Assembly: GCA_913043235.1 (NCBI GenBank)
Contig: CAJWLO010000004.1
Location: 1-64,000 of the forward strand
Direction: 5' to 3'
Source of the DNA: an uncultured Fidelibacterota bacterium
GTDB taxonomy: Bacteria > Fidelibacterota > Marinisomatia > Marinisomatales > UBA1611
Length of the DNA: 64,000 bases
A program made the translations under genes and the position numbers. Positions 62,703 through 64,000 of this stretch are shown piece after piece. The stretch's first letter is position 1. Each line of letters starts with the position of its first letter. Below the pieces are notes generated by a model. The model was not told the DNA's origin. It ran no database searches and saw only the letters and a list, made by a program, of their open reading frames with translations.

Positions 62703-64000
62703 CTATTTCAACAATAACATTTTCTGTATGCGGGCTTCTTCTCCCGCCTGTAGACGAATAAAATAGACACCGGAACTCACTGGTTTCAAGGTAGCATCTC
62801 TACCATACCAGGTGAACTGATGTTTGCCTGGTTTCATGATATTTTGATCAATAGTCTTAATGGTTCGACCCATCAGATCATAGATACGAATGGAGATAGG
62901 ACTGGCTTTTGGCAAATCATACTTAATGACCGTTTGAGCGTTGAATGGATTTGGATAATTAGCGTGAACTGTAAATTTTTCTGGATATAGTTCCATGGAA
63001 ATGCTCTCCATTCCCGAAATGATCACCTCTTTATTTTCATTCATGAATCTGTATTGTATCTTGGCATTGAAATATTCATCGTTTGTACTGGGCAACTGAA
63101 TAGTGATTGCTGTATCCAATCCTATATGGTCTGCCATAGAAAACAATTTTATTTGTGAGACTGTGTCTTGCGCAGTAAATAAAAATGTGCCTGGTTTCTG
63201 ATCACGCATTTGAAAACGGGCCAGATCCAAGTTGGTTTCACCTATCAGAATCTCACCCATTTTCAGCCCGGATGGTTGGTAAAATTTCAAAGTGCGCCCG
63301 ATGACCTTAAGATTTTGGAATCCCCAGATCCGTGCTGCCAAAAGAGTGGTATCAAAATCAAGATCATGGTAGCGCCACTGCCACATCTTGGCAAAAGCTT
63401 TCAGGTCTTCCATATCCGCCTGATTGTCGGGTTGAGGACGCACGTGAGGAGGTTCTCCTAAATAGGGCCCCAGATCCGTATCGGGCCAGTTACTGTTAAA
63501 GGCCAAGATATCCGCCACTGTGATATCATAATCATTGTCCATATCACCCCATAAGCGACTGAAAAATTGTAGCGTATCAGCTACATAAAGGGTGTTGATT
63601 GCAAAAGCACTATCAATAAATACAGTTATAGTATCGTAACTGGACAAGGTGTCCTGCCATAAGATGGAAATGATTGAGTCAGCATAGGTGTTTGTGGACA
63701 TAAATTGTGTATCCACATTAGAATTAACAGCTAACTTATAGGAATAGATCGGTCGGTTAAATTTTATGGTGATGGTATCCCCTTTTAGGACTGATAAAAA
63801 CCCTGATGAATCATTCACATCCGGAGTAAAACTTGTAATAAATGGTTCTGTATTATCAAAATAAACACCATCTGTTCGTGGAATAAAGGATACATTGGTC
63901 GCTAAATCCACAGCTCGGATATAAGTAAAATATAATGTATCCTGCACGAGGCTTAGGTTGCGGATGGTAATGCTGTCGGTACTATCCGTAGAAAACCAGT
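62703..64000 (-). CDS. Secreted protein with dockerin-like and type IX-like tail (partial)
   Basis: Reading frame open to the end of the window, so the N-terminus lies beyond 64000; the apparent GTG start at 63947 is internal. At least 432 residues are visible. They contain an Ig-like segment, a dockerin-like pair of calcium loops (GDMDNDYDITVADILAF and DNQADMEDLKAFAKMW), further beta strands, and a C-terminal FlgD-like/T9SS-type tail (NYPNPFNAQTVIKYDLP, SIRIYDLMGRTIKTID, SSGVYFIRLQAGEE, KMLLLK). Probably exported to the surface by a type IX-like system. The first part of the protein may determine its activity. Confidence 0.85.
   Translation of the reverse strand, partial: WFSTDSTDSITIRNLSLVQDTLYFTYIRAVDLATNVSFIPRTDGVYFDNTEPFITSFTPDVNDSSGFLSVLKGDTITIKFNRPIYSYKLAVNSNVDTQFMSTNTYADSIISILWQDTLSSYDTITVFIDSAFAINTLYVADTLQFFSRLWGDMDNDYDITVADILAFNSNWPDTDLGPYLGEPPHVRPQPDNQADMEDLKAFAKMWQWRYHDLDFDTTLLAARIWGFQNLKVIGRTLKFYQPSGLKMGEILIGETNLDLARFQMRDQKPGTFLFTAQDTVSQIKLFSMADHIGLDTAITIQLPSTNDEYFNAKIQYRFMNENKEVIISGMESISMELYPEKFTVHANYPNPFNAQTVIKYDLPKASPISIRIYDLMGRTIKTIDQNIMKPGKHQFTWYGRDATLKPVSSGVYFIRLQAGEEARIQKMLLLK

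Noticed and set aside
1..64000. CRISPR array, insertion sequence or prophage
   Set aside because: No short spaced repeats, transposase, integrase or phage structural genes were found in reading the window.

Overview
The window looks like a chromosomal contig from a marine Gram-negative bacterium of the FCB group, most likely Candidatus Marinimicrobia (SAR406/Neomarinimicrobiota). Supporting signs are secreted proteins ending in a FlgD-like type IX-type sorting tail, a PorV/PorQ-like outer-membrane barrel, an LptD homologue (so an LPS outer membrane), an exported nickel superoxide dismutase, low to moderate G+C, and single-chain glycyl-tRNA synthetase. The taxonomic call is inference from gene content; no rRNA or ribosomal-protein marker is present.

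Region 1 (1-16.4 kb) is one pilus-biogenesis locus read left to right. Five prepilin-like genes come first, two of them carrying inserted LamG/concanavalin-like domains. They are followed by a small membrane protein, a giant ExeA-PilM-PilN fusion, a PilO protein extended by six 47-residue coiled-coil repeats and a YARHG domain, a DUF2914 protein, a CHASE2 adenylate cyclase, a PilP-like protein and a short secretin. Domain content and order resemble the MSHA pilus system of gamma-proteobacteria (MshD-, MshP-, MshQ-, MshM-, MshI/J-, MshK- and MshL-like parts), but heavily rearranged and fused. No PilB/PilT motor, PilC platform or prepilin peptidase is present here. This is the most unusual system in the window.

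Region 2 (16.4-26.6 kb) is cell-envelope and secretion related: a large FG-GAP repeat protein with a sorting tail, a PorV-like barrel fused to a transglutaminase-like domain and TPRs, a small exported protein, then on the minus strand two tandem exported MORN/YwqK-repeat proteins, the exported NiSOD and a thioredoxin-like protein.

Region 3 (26.6-32.5 kb) holds a HAD phosphatase, a Nudix hydrolase, a PIN-PhoH ATPase, a YidD-like protein and a tRNA-Thr(CGT). Next to the tRNA is a small AT-rich FkbM methyltransferase gene flanked by two decayed tRNA-Thr halves, probably an integration scar.

Region 4 (32-62.7 kb) is mostly housekeeping: FKBP isomerase, RarA, LptD, HisS, TopA, GlyRS, two carboxylate/amino-acid transporters, a CoA-transferase, gamma-glutamyltranspeptidase, M20 hydrolase, RlmN, MoxR-DUF58, a TPR lipoprotein, adenosine kinase, a phosphoesterase, cysteine desulfurase-MnmA, LytR_C-RsfS-ArgS-MarC. 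The window ends inside a minus-strand secreted protein with a dockerin-like segment and a type IX-type tail.

No CRISPR array, insertion sequence, transposase or recognisable DNA-binding transcription regulator was seen. No gene-free stretch exceeds 300 bases; the longest is 4787-5077 (291 bases).
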